Source: Lachnospiraceae bacterium (GTDB lineage: Bacteria; Bacillota; Clostridia; Lachnospirales; Lachnospiraceae). From it: DNA of 48,012 nt. Below, in pieces: positions 16,122 to 23,931 of the stretch; the stretch's first letter is position 1, and every line of letters starts with the position of its first letter. The DNA lies in assembly GCA_017461865.1 (NCBI GenBank), contig JAFTVQ010000007.1, forward strand, positions 1-48,012, read 5' to 3'. Below the pieces are notes generated by a model. The model had not been told where the DNA came from, searched no databases, and worked only from the letters and a program-made list of their open reading frames with translations. The position numbers and the translations under genes were made by a program.

Positions 16122-16904
16122 ATGAATGTAGAAATTAACGGATATAACATATGCTACAAAATAACCGGTGAAGGAGAGAAGACGGTTGTCATTCTTCAGG
16201 GATGGGGGACGGATCTCGGAGTTTATGATTCTGTGGCTGCAACCATTTGTGAAGAGTATAGGGTCGTGCAGTTTGATTTCCCGGGATTTGGAAGCAGCGA
16301 TGAGCCGAGAGAGCCTTGGGATGTGGATGCATATGCGGATTTCTTTTGTGAATTTATGAAAGCACTTCAGATTGACCGGGCGACACTAATCGGTCACTCC
16401 TATGGGGGAAGAGTGATTATCAAGTTGGCAACGCGTAAGGATATTCCGTTTGAGATCGCCAATATTGTATTGATAGACAGTGCAGGGGTAATGCCTAAGC
16501 GTTCTGCAGCACAGAAGTTTAAGATTAAAAAATACAAAATATTAAAGCGTATTCTCAATATGAAATTTATATATGCCCTGTTTCCGGAGATTATTGATGA
16601 TTGGAGAAACAGACAGGGGTCGGCTGATTACAGAAATGCATCCGTAATGATGCGTCAATGTCTGGTTAAGGCGGTGAACGAGGATTTGACGCCGCTTCTT
16701 TGCCAAATCAAACAGGATACGCTCTTGGTTTGGGGAGATCGGGATACAGCCACACCGATCGGCGATGCAAAGATAATGGAGCAATTAATACCGAATTCCG
16801 GGTTGGCTGTTTTGCAGGGATGCGGACATTTTTCCTTTTTGGAACAGCCGGTGGTGTTTCGGAATATTATGAGAGCATATTTTCAGATAGGAGTACATGA
16901 ATGA
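16122..16904 (+). CDS. Alpha/beta hydrolase, first gene of the cell-wall cassette
   Basis: The 260-residue product has a complete alpha/beta-hydrolase triad: nucleophile Ser93 in GHSYGG, an acid at Asp206/Asp208 in WGDRDTATP and His236 in GCGHFSF. The family cleaves or transfers esters, amides or thioesters; the substrate is unknown. ATG 16122 is the only usable start downstream of the promoter. The nearest SD-like sequence, GGGAGGA (16090-16096), is unusually far away, with a small hairpin (16098-16112) in between. The stop overlaps the start of the Mur-ligase gene (ATGA), so translation is probably coupled and the enzyme likely serves the same pathway. Confidence 0.82.
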   Translation: MNVEINGYNICYKITGEGEKTVVILQGWGTDLGVYDSVAATICEEYRVVQFDFPGFGSSDEPREPWDVDAYADFFCEFMKALQIDRATLIGHSYGGRVIIKLATRKDIPFEIANIVLIDSAGVMPKRSAAQKFKIKKYKILKRILNMKFIYALFPEIIDDWRNRQGSADYRNASVMMRQCLVKAVNEDLTPLLCQIKQDTLLVWGDRDTATPIGDAKIMEQLIPNSGLAVLQGCGHFSFLEQPVVFRNIMRAYFQIGVHE

Positions 16905-18463
16905 TAATCAGGATACTGATAGCGATCGTGCTTTCTGTTTGTGCGTTTTGGCTGACTATGCGTTATAACATGCATATGTTCCAGCTAAATGGTTATAAAA
17001 ACGGAGAGCATGTTTCCTGGATAAAAAAGAATATCAGAATGCAATGGGTGTTGTTGTTTGGAATAATCCTTGGACTGGTTCGGTTTTTTGTGCCGTTTTT
17101 AATTGCGGATATTATTTGCTATCTGCATCTTCTTCTGATTATAACGGTATATAATGCCATGAAACATATGACAACAAAGAAAAAATTGGTGTACACTCCA
17201 CGAGTAAAGAGAATGATCATTACCAATGTGATTGTGTCGCTTCTTATTTTAGTTGTTTCGTGGTGTATACTCGGCTCCAAACGTATTATCGGCTGCTTTA
17301 TGCTTTGGGTGGGTATCCAGTTTTTCATGAACATCATTGTCAATGTAATCAATCATCCGATCGAAATGGCGGTGAATAATTATTACATCCGTGATGCGAA
17401 AAAAATGTTAAAACGTGTTCCGGGATTAACGATCATCGGTGTGACGGGAAGTTATGGTAAGACCAGTGTAAAGTTCTATCTTCAGACACTGTTGCAGGAA
17501 CGATACCATGTGTTAGTGACGCCGGAAAGTTATAATACACCTATGGGTGTCGTGCGGACAATCCGCGAATCTTTGAAACCTACCCATGAGATTTTTATTT
17601 GTGAAATGGGAGCAAGACATGTAGGGGATATCAAAGAGATATGTGATATTGTACATCCGCATCACGGAATGATCACGTCCGTCGGACCGCAGCATTTGGA
17701 AACTTTTTTCCATATGGACAATATTAAGAATACCAAATTTGAGTTGGCGGATGCACTTCCGGATACCGGTATGCTTTTTTTAAACGGCGACAATGAATAT
17801 ATACAGGAAAAAGCGGTTTCCTATACAAATAAGACGTTTTATTATTCTGAGAATGAAGGCGAAGGATATTATGCAAAAGATATATCTGTTTCGCAGCTGG
17901 GAACAGAATTTGTTGTTGTGACACCGGAAGGAGAACAGGAGTGTTTCCGAACCAAACTGATAGGAGCACATAATGTTATCAATCTGGTCGGCGCCATTGC
18001 AGTTGCCAACCGGATGGGTATTCCGTTGAAAGAATTAAAAATTCCGGTGCGCAGAATCCAGCCGGTAGAGCATCGTATGCAAATGAGGGAGCATGGGTTG
18101 GTTACAATCATTGATGATGCATACAATTCCAATCCTGTCGGGTCAAAGGCGGCAGTAGAGACACTGGCTATGTTTGATGGAATCCGTATTCTTATTACGC
18201 CGGGTATGGTTGAACTCGGCGATAAACAAAAAGAATACAATTATAAATTCGGAACGTATGCAGCAGATTGTTGTGATTATATTTGTCTGGTCGGTAAGAG
18301 CAACAGCGCAGCTATAAAAGAAGGGGTGCTCAGTAAAGGTTTCCCTGAACAGAAATGTATGGTTTTTGACAGGCTGGAAGATGCTGTGTCTTATGCATAT
18401 GCAATTAAAGGGCAGGGCCATAAGTATATTTTGTTGGAAAATGATCTGCCTGACAATTATTAG
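16901..18463 (+). CDS. Membrane-embedded Mur ligase family protein (MurF-like)
   Basis: The 520-residue product has a hydrophobic N-terminus with about five membrane helices in residues 1-150, where soluble MurF carries its UDP-substrate domain. A Mur ligase ATPase core follows, with P-loop TGSYGKTS at 182-189 (Lys187), then VTPESYNTPMGV and EMGARHVGDI. The ligase C-terminal domain includes DDAYNSNP. MurF adds D-Ala-D-Ala to UDP-MurNAc-tripeptide by ATP-dependent amide formation. Here the replaced N-domain and the C-terminal LLENDLPDNY end suggest a different, perhaps lipid-linked, substrate. It is translationally coupled to the upstream hydrolase and followed 12 bases later by a Ddl-like gene. 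A plain murF label would be over-confident. Confidence 0.8.
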   Translation: MIIRILIAIVLSVCAFWLTMRYNMHMFQLNGYKNGEHVSWIKKNIRMQWVLLFGIILGLVRFFVPFLIADIICYLHLLLIITVYNAMKHMTTKKKLVYTPRVKRMIITNVIVSLLILVVSWCILGSKRIIGCFMLWVGIQFFMNIIVNVINHPIEMAVNNYYIRDAKKMLKRVPGLTIIGVTGSYGKTSVKFYLQTLLQERYHVLVTPESYNTPMGVVRTIRESLKPTHEIFICEMGARHVGDIKEICDIVHPHHGMITSVGPQHLETFFHMDNIKNTKFELADALPDTGMLFLNGDNEYIQEKAVSYTNKTFYYSENEGEGYYAKDISVSQLGTEFVVVTPEGEQECFRTKLIGAHNVINLVGAIAVANRMGIPLKELKIPVRRIQPVEHRMQMREHGLVTIIDDAYNSNPVGSKAAVETLAMFDGIRILITPGMVELGDKQKEYNYKFGTYAADCCDYICLVGKSNSAAIKEGVLSKGFPEQKCMVFDRLEDAVSYAYAIKGQGHKYILLENDLPDNY

Positions 18464-18475
18464 GAGGAATGAGAC

Positions 18476-19657
18476 ATGAAAACGAGAGTCGCAATGATGT
18501 TCGGAGGAAAAAGTGTGGAACATGAAGTATCTGTTATTTCAGGTATACAGGCACTTTTGAATATGGATACAGACAAATATGATGTAATTCCGGTCTATTT
18601 GACCAAGCAGAATGAAATGTATATCGGCGAATCTGTCGGAGACATCGAGTCATATAAAAATATTGATGAGTTGTTGAAAAAATCACAGCGTGTAATTATG
18701 ATCCATGAAAACGGAAAAGTGCAGCTTGTGTCTTATCCTTTAAAAAAATTCGGTAAAAACACTCACGTCGAAATTGATATTGCTTTTCCGGTTGTTCATG
18801 GAACGAATGTGGAAGACGGTGCATTGCAGGGATATTTGAAGACAATGGGAATTCCGTTTGTCGGATGTGACGTAACGGCATCTGCTGTCGGAATGGACAA
18901 ATACATTACTAAAATCATGTTGAAAGAAAAGAACATTCCGGTATTGGATGCGCAAATTTATACGTTGTCTGATTATGCTGAAATTGACAAACTTATGGAT
19001 GATGTAGAAGACAGGATGGGTTATCCGGTCATTATCAAGCCGGTTAATCTCGGGTCCAGTGTCGGTATCAGTGTGGCAAAGAATCGGGTTGAGCTTGCAG
19101 GTTGTGTGGATGATGCGTTCCGCTATGCGACCAAGGTTATGGTTGAGCATGCAATTACGAATCTGCGGGAGATTAACTGTGCGGTTCTCGGAGATGAAAA
19201 TGATGCAATTGCATCCGAATGCGAAGAGCCATTGCATACAAAAGACATTTTAAGCTACGAAGATAAATATGTTAACAATGCGAAAGGAAGCGGTTCCAAA
19301 GGAATGGCCAGTGTATCCAGAAAGATTCCGGCGCAGTTATCGCCGGAGGAGAGAGAAAGAGTACGCCGGTTGGCGGTGGATTCTTTCAAGGCGCTTGGCT
19401 GTAACGGAGTTTCCCGTATTGATTTTATGATTGATGAAGATAACGGCAACTTGTATTTTAATGAAATTAATACGATTCCGGGCTCGTTGGCTTTCTATTT
19501 ATGGGAACCGGTCGGCGTACCTTACAAAGAGCTTTTGGATCGGATGATTCAGCTTGCGGTAAAGCGTACAAGAACAGAAGAAAGTCTGACATTCAGTTTT
19601 GACACCAATATATTAAATCAGGCAAGTTTTGGAGGTTCTAAGGGGGCGAAACTGTAG
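18476..19657 (+). CDS. D-alanine--D-alanine ligase-like ATP-grasp protein
   Basis: The 393-residue ATP-grasp enzyme has the Ddl N-terminal motif FGGKSVEHEVS (Glu15 binds the first D-Ala in Ddl), the ATP loop PVNLGSSVG, the omega-loop YEDKY at 261-265 and the Mg ligands Glu330 and Asn332 in NEINTIPG. The omega-loop Tyr is the D-Ala:D-Ala type rather than the His of VanA-type D-lactate ligases. However, the segment after NEINTIPG reads SLAFYLWEP, unlike the T.HS-type acceptor-site segment of standard Ddl. The product may be D-Ala-D-Ala or a variant dipeptide. AGGAGG precedes the ATG. The stop codon overlaps the GTG start of the VanX-like gene. Confidence 0.82.
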   Translation: MKTRVAMMFGGKSVEHEVSVISGIQALLNMDTDKYDVIPVYLTKQNEMYIGESVGDIESYKNIDELLKKSQRVIMIHENGKVQLVSYPLKKFGKNTHVEIDIAFPVVHGTNVEDGALQGYLKTMGIPFVGCDVTASAVGMDKYITKIMLKEKNIPVLDAQIYTLSDYAEIDKLMDDVEDRMGYPVIIKPVNLGSSVGISVAKNRVELAGCVDDAFRYATKVMVEHAITNLREINCAVLGDENDAIASECEEPLHTKDILSYEDKYVNNAKGSGSKGMASVSRKIPAQLSPEERERVRRLAVDSFKALGCNGVSRIDFMIDEDNGNLYFNEINTIPGSLAFYLWEPVGVPYKELLDRMIQLAVKRTRTEESLTFSFDTNILNQASFGGSKGAKL

Positions 19658-20385
19658 TGGAGACAGTTTATACAAAAAAAGCTGTTCCGGAGACAGCAGA
19701 TCCGGGGAAATATACGAGTGCGGAATTTATTTATTCAGAATTCGTAGAGATAAAAAATAATGATTTTTTTGATATAAAAATGATGTATCCGCTGATGCAG
19801 ATGGAGCATGCGTATAAGAGTTGTCTGGTGCGCAGGGAAGTCTATGACAGATTAAAGCAGGCGGCCCAAAAGCTTCCCCAAGGATACAAATTCCGTTTAT
19901 GGGACGGATGGCGTCCTTTTGCCCTGCAGAAAGAATTATATGATGTATATGCGACAAAAATTATTCGGGATTTTGAACTGGCCGATGCAACGAAAGCCCA
20001 GAAAAACAGTGTGATTCGAAAATTTGTATCAGAGCCGGTAAGCGATAAAGAGATTGCACCGGTGCATACAACGGGAGGTGCAGTAGATCTCACAATTTTG
20101 GACGCACAGGGCAGAGAACTGGATATGGGAACAAAATTTGATGAGTTTTCAGATCGTACACATACCGCTTATTATGAAAGTGAAAGAAATATAGAAGTGA
20201 GACAAAATCGTCGATTACTGTATCACATTATGACGGAGGCCGGATTTACCAATCTGCCTTCCGAGTGGTGGCATTATGATTACGGTAATCGGTTTTGGGC
20301 ATTTTATAAAAAATGTCCTGCCCTGTATCAAGGGGTTTTTACTAAGGAGGAACTGCATGGCAAAGAGGGAGAATGTATCCGGTAA
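19657..20385 (+). CDS. VanX-like D-Ala-D-Ala dipeptidase (M15D)
   Basis: The 242-residue product carries the zinc dipeptidase motifs of VanX/DdpX: the catalytic Arg in LWDGWRPF, HTTGGAVD with His137 and Asp144, the ELDMGTKFDEF segment, and SEWWH with Glu203 and His206. VanX hydrolyses D-Ala-D-Ala in the cytoplasm. No export signal is seen. The GTG start at 19657 shares a base with the ligase stop and is preceded by GGAGG. Placing a ligase and a dipeptidase of the same apparent product side by side is odd unless their specificities differ. No VanH-like dehydrogenase or VanRS pair is in the window, so glycopeptide resistance is not indicated by context alone. Confidence 0.85.
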   Translation: METVYTKKAVPETADPGKYTSAEFIYSEFVEIKNNDFFDIKMMYPLMQMEHAYKSCLVRREVYDRLKQAAQKLPQGYKFRLWDGWRPFALQKELYDVYATKIIRDFELADATKAQKNSVIRKFVSEPVSDKEIAPVHTTGGAVDLTILDAQGRELDMGTKFDEFSDRTHTAYYESERNIEVRQNRRLLYHIMTEAGFTNLPSEWWHYDYGNRFWAFYKKCPALYQGVFTKEELHGKEGECIR

Positions 20386-21577
20386 AAATGCTACAGAAAA
20401 GAAAAAAATATATCGCAAAGATATTGATAAAGGATATATCATACTTTATTTAGGGGTTTTTCTGCTTGTGGTAATCGGTGAGGTTATTTTATTTCAGTTT
20501 GAGAATTTTACCATTTCCGATTTGTTTAAAGATATATTAGGCAATCTCATGGGAGTACTTGGAGCATTTCTTGTATTTGATATTGCTCACGAAAAAATAT
20601 CAAAAGATTCCTATGCCAGTGAAGTGTCGGAACAGATTCTCGACACGCTTATGTATCACCAGGAAGCATTGGATATGTACGATAGCGAACAAAAGAAAAT
20701 ATTTGTGAAAACGTTTATCGGTTCAATTGTAGACGATGAAGATATCAGCGATATGATTAGCAGCCATCTGGATAATTATGTTTTGACGCACAAAGATTTT
20801 GAGGAAAAATCGAATGTGTTTACGGAGCGGGATTGCCGGCTTCGTACATCTTTTGACTATGATTTTATATTGGAAACCGAGAGAACAGGATCTTTTGCAG
20901 CATTACAGGCGATGAATGAAGATAATACCGATCCATATTTTTATATGCAGCAAAAGCTCAATTTTCAGGTAAAATATTTATCGCAACACGGCAATTTTAC
21001 ACAATCGGAAAAAGTTAAGATTGCATTTGTATATGACAATGCAACATTGGATGATAGCCTGCGCAGCAATGAATGTGTGTTCAGGGAAAATCTTGAGTTA
21101 GAAGATGTGGATAAGGCATATTTTGCATCCATGAAGGATAATAAAACAGCTTTGAAGGAAGCCGTCAAAAAAATGTTCCGCCCACATCTTTCCGTAGATA
21201 AATTTCGCGGTGAAGTGCAGGAAGTTGAAGTGGTGGAAGACAGAGGAATGATCATTACCTTTGAAGTGAAAGGAATGGATTACACGGCCAATACCCATGA
21301 AATCGATATTTTGTTTCACATGCCGAAAAAATGGGATAGTATCATTGAGGTCGCTATTGTGGAGCCTACCAAAGCGCCTAAAATTTCCCTCAGTTATAAT
21401 GAGGACAAGATGGATGTTGACATGTATCCGTTTCTTAACAGAGGCGATTCTTCTGCGCATTCTCTTGTTTCGGAAAGGGAAAACGGATTATTTCATTTGT
21501 CGCTAAACGGGGAATGGGTATATCCGGTCAGCGGTGTTATTTTTTCGGTGAAAAAAAATTCTAAAATTAATCTTTAA
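20357..21577 (+). CDS. Membrane protein of unknown function, tail of the cell-wall cassette
   Basis: The 406-residue product is read from ATG 20357, chosen because AAGGAGG at 20344-20350 fits; it overlaps the VanX-like gene by 29 bases. A Lys-rich N-terminus is followed by a hydrophobic segment at about 27-48 and a second at about 54-80. The remaining 320 residues are soluble, acidic, helical at first and beta-prone near the C-terminus. I recognise no family. The overlap implies translational coupling to the cassette, so it may localise the pathway at the membrane. No function is assigned. Confidence 0.75.
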   Translation: MAKRENVSGKNATEKKKIYRKDIDKGYIILYLGVFLLVVIGEVILFQFENFTISDLFKDILGNLMGVLGAFLVFDIAHEKISKDSYASEVSEQILDTLMYHQEALDMYDSEQKKIFVKTFIGSIVDDEDISDMISSHLDNYVLTHKDFEEKSNVFTERDCRLRTSFDYDFILETERTGSFAALQAMNEDNTDPYFYMQQKLNFQVKYLSQHGNFTQSEKVKIAFVYDNATLDDSLRSNECVFRENLELEDVDKAYFASMKDNKTALKEAVKKMFRPHLSVDKFRGEVQEVEVVEDRGMIITFEVKGMDYTANTHEIDILFHMPKKWDSIIEVAIVEPTKAPKISLSYNEDKMDVDMYPFLNRGDSSAHSLVSERENGLFHLSLNGEWVYPVSGVIFSVKKNSKINL

Positions 21578-21593
21578 TCAGCCGATATATATA

Positions 21594-21626
21594 TTGCAGA
21601 TGTTGTGCGGTCAACAGCATTTGCAA
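21594..21626 (+). other. Long RNA-type hairpin in the leader of the EF-hand gene
   Basis: TTGCAGATGTTGT and ACAGCATTTGCAA form a 13-bp stem with two wobble pairs and a 7-base loop. No T run follows directly, so it is not a standard terminator. A second, weaker structure at 21655-21677 does end in a T run, so terminator and alternative folds are both possible. It may act as an attenuator-like leader for the gene at 21721 or end the upstream operon. Confidence 0.45.
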
Positions 21627-21720
21627 CCAAGGAAGGTGTGTGAGAGCACAAGGGATGTGCGATTGCATGCTTTTTTTGTGTTTTTAAACCTATCATCATA
21701 ATAAAATAAGGAGGGATACA

Positions 21721-22833
21721 TTGAAGATTGATTCCAGTTACATAGGAATGGAATCCGCCAGAAGATATTCTTCTGTGACCAAAAAAACAGCCAATGTCAG
21801 CCTGGTAGACATGACGGCTTATCAAGGACGTGAATTAGAAAAGGATAACTTTTCAGACTTACTTAATACCGGGACACAGGACGAGAGCGGCAATTTTCTG
21901 CTTGATGAAAACAGCCGCGTAATCGCAACCAGAGCAACTTACAAGACAAATACAGCCATTACATCCATTGATGAGAAAAAGACGTTGCAGTCGATTCGGG
22001 AAATGTGTGTGCAGTATTTGATAAGGTGGCTTTATTCGAACATCGGAGCCGGAAGAGGCCATGCCGAAAGACCGGCTGTGGACGGCATGAACGGATATGC
22101 GAATAACTACTTGGGAAATAATCAGGTGCAGAGCATCGGAAACACCGGAGGAATCTATAATTTCGGGCAGTTTCGGATGAATATGAGTTATTACCACGAA
22201 GAGGTGGAGCAGACGCAGTTCAGTACGATGGGAACAGTCCGGACATCGGACGGAAGAGAAATTAATTTTAATTTAGGACTTTCCATGAGCCGGCGTTTTC
22301 AGGAGTATGCGCAAACGACTTCGGTCGGAGAATTTGTGCAGATGACAGATCCGCTTGTGATTAATCTGGATACCGGAATGACAACCTTGTCCGATCAGAA
22401 ATTTGAGTTTGATTTGGACTGTGACGGAATCAAAGATACGATTTCCGGATTAGGTGGAGGAAGCGGTTTTCTGGCACTTGATAAAAACGGGGATGGTATG
22501 ATCAATGACGGTTCCGAACTTTTCGGTACAAAGAGCGGGGATGGTTTTGCAGATCTTTCGCAGTATGATGAGGACGGAAACGGGTGGATTGATGAAAATG
22601 ATGCCATTTTTGAAAAACTTCTTGTATGGGCAAAGGATGAGAACGGAAAGGATGAGCTTTATACATTGAAGGAAGCAGGCGTGGGAGCAATGTGCCTTCA
22701 ACGTGCCGAGACGGATTTTTCTTTGAATTCTCTAAAGGACAATCAGGCTAACGGAAAAATTCGGTCAACGGGAATTTTTTTATATGAAAACGGAAATGTC
22801 GGAACCATGCAACAGCTGGATTTGGCACAATAA
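21721..22833 (+). CDS. EF-hand-like calcium-binding protein
   Basis: The 370-residue product has a C-terminal region (about 220-330) dense in Asp-rich loops: DLDCDGIKD, DKNGDGMINDGSELFG and DEDGNGWIDEND. These match the calcium-binding domain found in many secreted RTX or dockerin-like proteins. The N-terminal 200 residues are unfamiliar. No signal peptide is visible, so the protein is either cytoplasmic or exported by a leaderless route. The start is TTG 21721, supported by AAGGAGGGA. It stands alone, with a structured leader before it and a TTCG-loop terminator after it. Confidence 0.75.
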   Translation: MKIDSSYIGMESARRYSSVTKKTANVSLVDMTAYQGRELEKDNFSDLLNTGTQDESGNFLLDENSRVIATRATYKTNTAITSIDEKKTLQSIREMCVQYLIRWLYSNIGAGRGHAERPAVDGMNGYANNYLGNNQVQSIGNTGGIYNFGQFRMNMSYYHEEVEQTQFSTMGTVRTSDGREINFNLGLSMSRRFQEYAQTTSVGEFVQMTDPLVINLDTGMTTLSDQKFEFDLDCDGIKDTISGLGGGSGFLALDKNGDGMINDGSELFGTKSGDGFADLSQYDEDGNGWIDENDAIFEKLLVWAKDENGKDELYTLKEAGVGAMCLQRAETDFSLNSLKDNQANGKIRSTGIFLYENGNVGTMQQLDLAQ

Positions 22834-22842
22834 ATAGGAAAG

Positions 22843-22867
22843 AGGTTGCCTTCGGGCAACCTTTTTT
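22843..22867 (+). terminator. Terminator after the EF-hand gene
   Basis: AGGTTGCC and GGCAACCT form a perfect stem closed by a TTCG tetraloop, followed by a T run. Confidence 0.93.
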
Positions 22868-22922
22868 GCTGTGAATGGGGCTTTGTTTTTTTGCATATAT
22901 TAGCACGGGAGGGAGACCGGCT

Positions 22923-23891
22923 ATGAAGAGAAGGCGTGATATGGGATGGATGAAAGATATGGTCGCAGTTGTTATATTTTTGCTTCTGTTTCCTTATTTT
23001 ACCATTTCTTTTAAGCAACAAAAGAACCAGCTTACGGATGAGCCCTGTCCGGAAGCAGATTTACAGACGGAGTATGACCTAATTGCAAAATTGCCGCATA
23101 ATCAAAAATATTTTGTTGTGTGGGAAGAAGAAGGAACCCGTTTGACATTACCGGTAGAGCATTTTTTGGTCGGTGCATTGGCGGCAAGCATTCCTTTATC
23201 CTATGAGGAAGAAGTTCTGAAAGCACAGGCAGTAATTCTTCGCAGCGATCTTTGCAGGAGATATGAGGAAATTGGGAAAAATAAGCAAGGGATAAAAACA
23301 ATAACAATAGGAACAGGAGAGGGGAATTATTGGACGGATTACCGGATGCAGAGTGCGTGGGGAAAGTCTTATGAAGAATATTTAAAAAAATGTACCGATG
23401 CAGTTGTAAATACGCAGGGTATTTATCTGGCATACGAGGGGAAAGCAATTGCCGGATATTATCATGGCATGAGCGCCGGAAGAACAAGAGACGGAACGGA
23501 ATTATCCGGGGAGGGGCGATTTGGTTATCTTAGGTCAACTGATTGTACGGACAATCTCAGCAGTCAAAGTTACGTCACGGAAACGAAAATAAGAACGGAA
23601 GAGGTAGGAAAACTGGAGGAAGACCGGCGGACAGCCGATGGGTATGTAATTTCCGTGCAAAGGGAAGAACAATCGGTTCCGGGAGAGCAGTTGAGGGAGG
23701 AACTGGGATTGGCCTCCTCTAATTTTTCGTGGGTGAAAGATAACGATTATTACATATTTACCGTTAAGGGGTTCGGTCATGGTTTTGGACTGGATCAATA
23801 CTATGGAAATGTGCTTGCATCAAAAAGTAAAGATTATAAAGAGATCATAGATTATTTTTTTGCAGATGTGACCTTTCAAAAAATGGAATAA
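22923..23891 (+). CDS. spoIID: SpoIID/LytB-domain protein (stage II sporulation protein D)
   Basis: The 322-residue product has one N-terminal membrane helix (about 12-28). The SpoIID domain includes VEHFLVGALAASIPLSYEEE, LKAQAVILRS and the C-terminal GHGFGLDQYYG motif. SpoIID is a lytic transglycosylase that cleaves peptidoglycan during engulfment of the forespore. A domain-only relative (LytB type) is possible, but the adjacent spoIIQ-like gene supports the sporulation role. ATG 22923 has GGGAGGG upstream. The stop is 40 bases before the next gene. Confidence 0.88.
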   Translation: MKRRRDMGWMKDMVAVVIFLLLFPYFTISFKQQKNQLTDEPCPEADLQTEYDLIAKLPHNQKYFVVWEEEGTRLTLPVEHFLVGALAASIPLSYEEEVLKAQAVILRSDLCRRYEEIGKNKQGIKTITIGTGEGNYWTDYRMQSAWGKSYEEYLKKCTDAVVNTQGIYLAYEGKAIAGYYHGMSAGRTRDGTELSGEGRFGYLRSTDCTDNLSSQSYVTETKIRTEEVGKLEEDRRTADGYVISVQREEQSVPGEQLREELGLASSNFSWVKDNDYYIFTVKGFGHGFGLDQYYGNVLASKSKDYKEIIDYFFADVTFQKME

Positions 23892-23914
23892 AAGGCAGGA
23901 AACGGGAGACACTA
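23886..23914 (+). promoter_or_regulatory. Candidate sigma-F/sigma-G promoter for the spoIIQ-like gene
   Basis: GAATA at 23886-23890 and GGAGACACTA at 23905-23914 (fits GGnnAnAnTR) are 14 bases apart. spoIIQ is forespore-expressed in Bacillus subtilis, which agrees. The match is by eye and the -35 overlaps the spoIID stop. Confidence 0.4.
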
Positions 23915-23931
23915 TCACTGAGGTGATAAAT

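Noticed and set aside
16122..20385. Vancomycin-resistance (van) cluster
   Set aside because: The ligase has the D-Ala-type omega-loop Tyr, and no VanH dehydrogenase, VanT racemase or VanRS regulators are present.
22873..22901. Sigma-E promoter directly before spoIID (CATATATT with a weak GAATGGG)
   Set aside because: The -35 matches only about 4 of 7 positions and the start site would fall inside the ribosome binding site at 22907-22913.
23913..23928. Hairpin TATCAC-TGAG-GTGATA over the ribosome binding site of the spoIIQ-like gene
   Set aside because: It is only 6 bp, and the predicted sigma-F/G start site would fall inside it, so it would not be transcribed whole.
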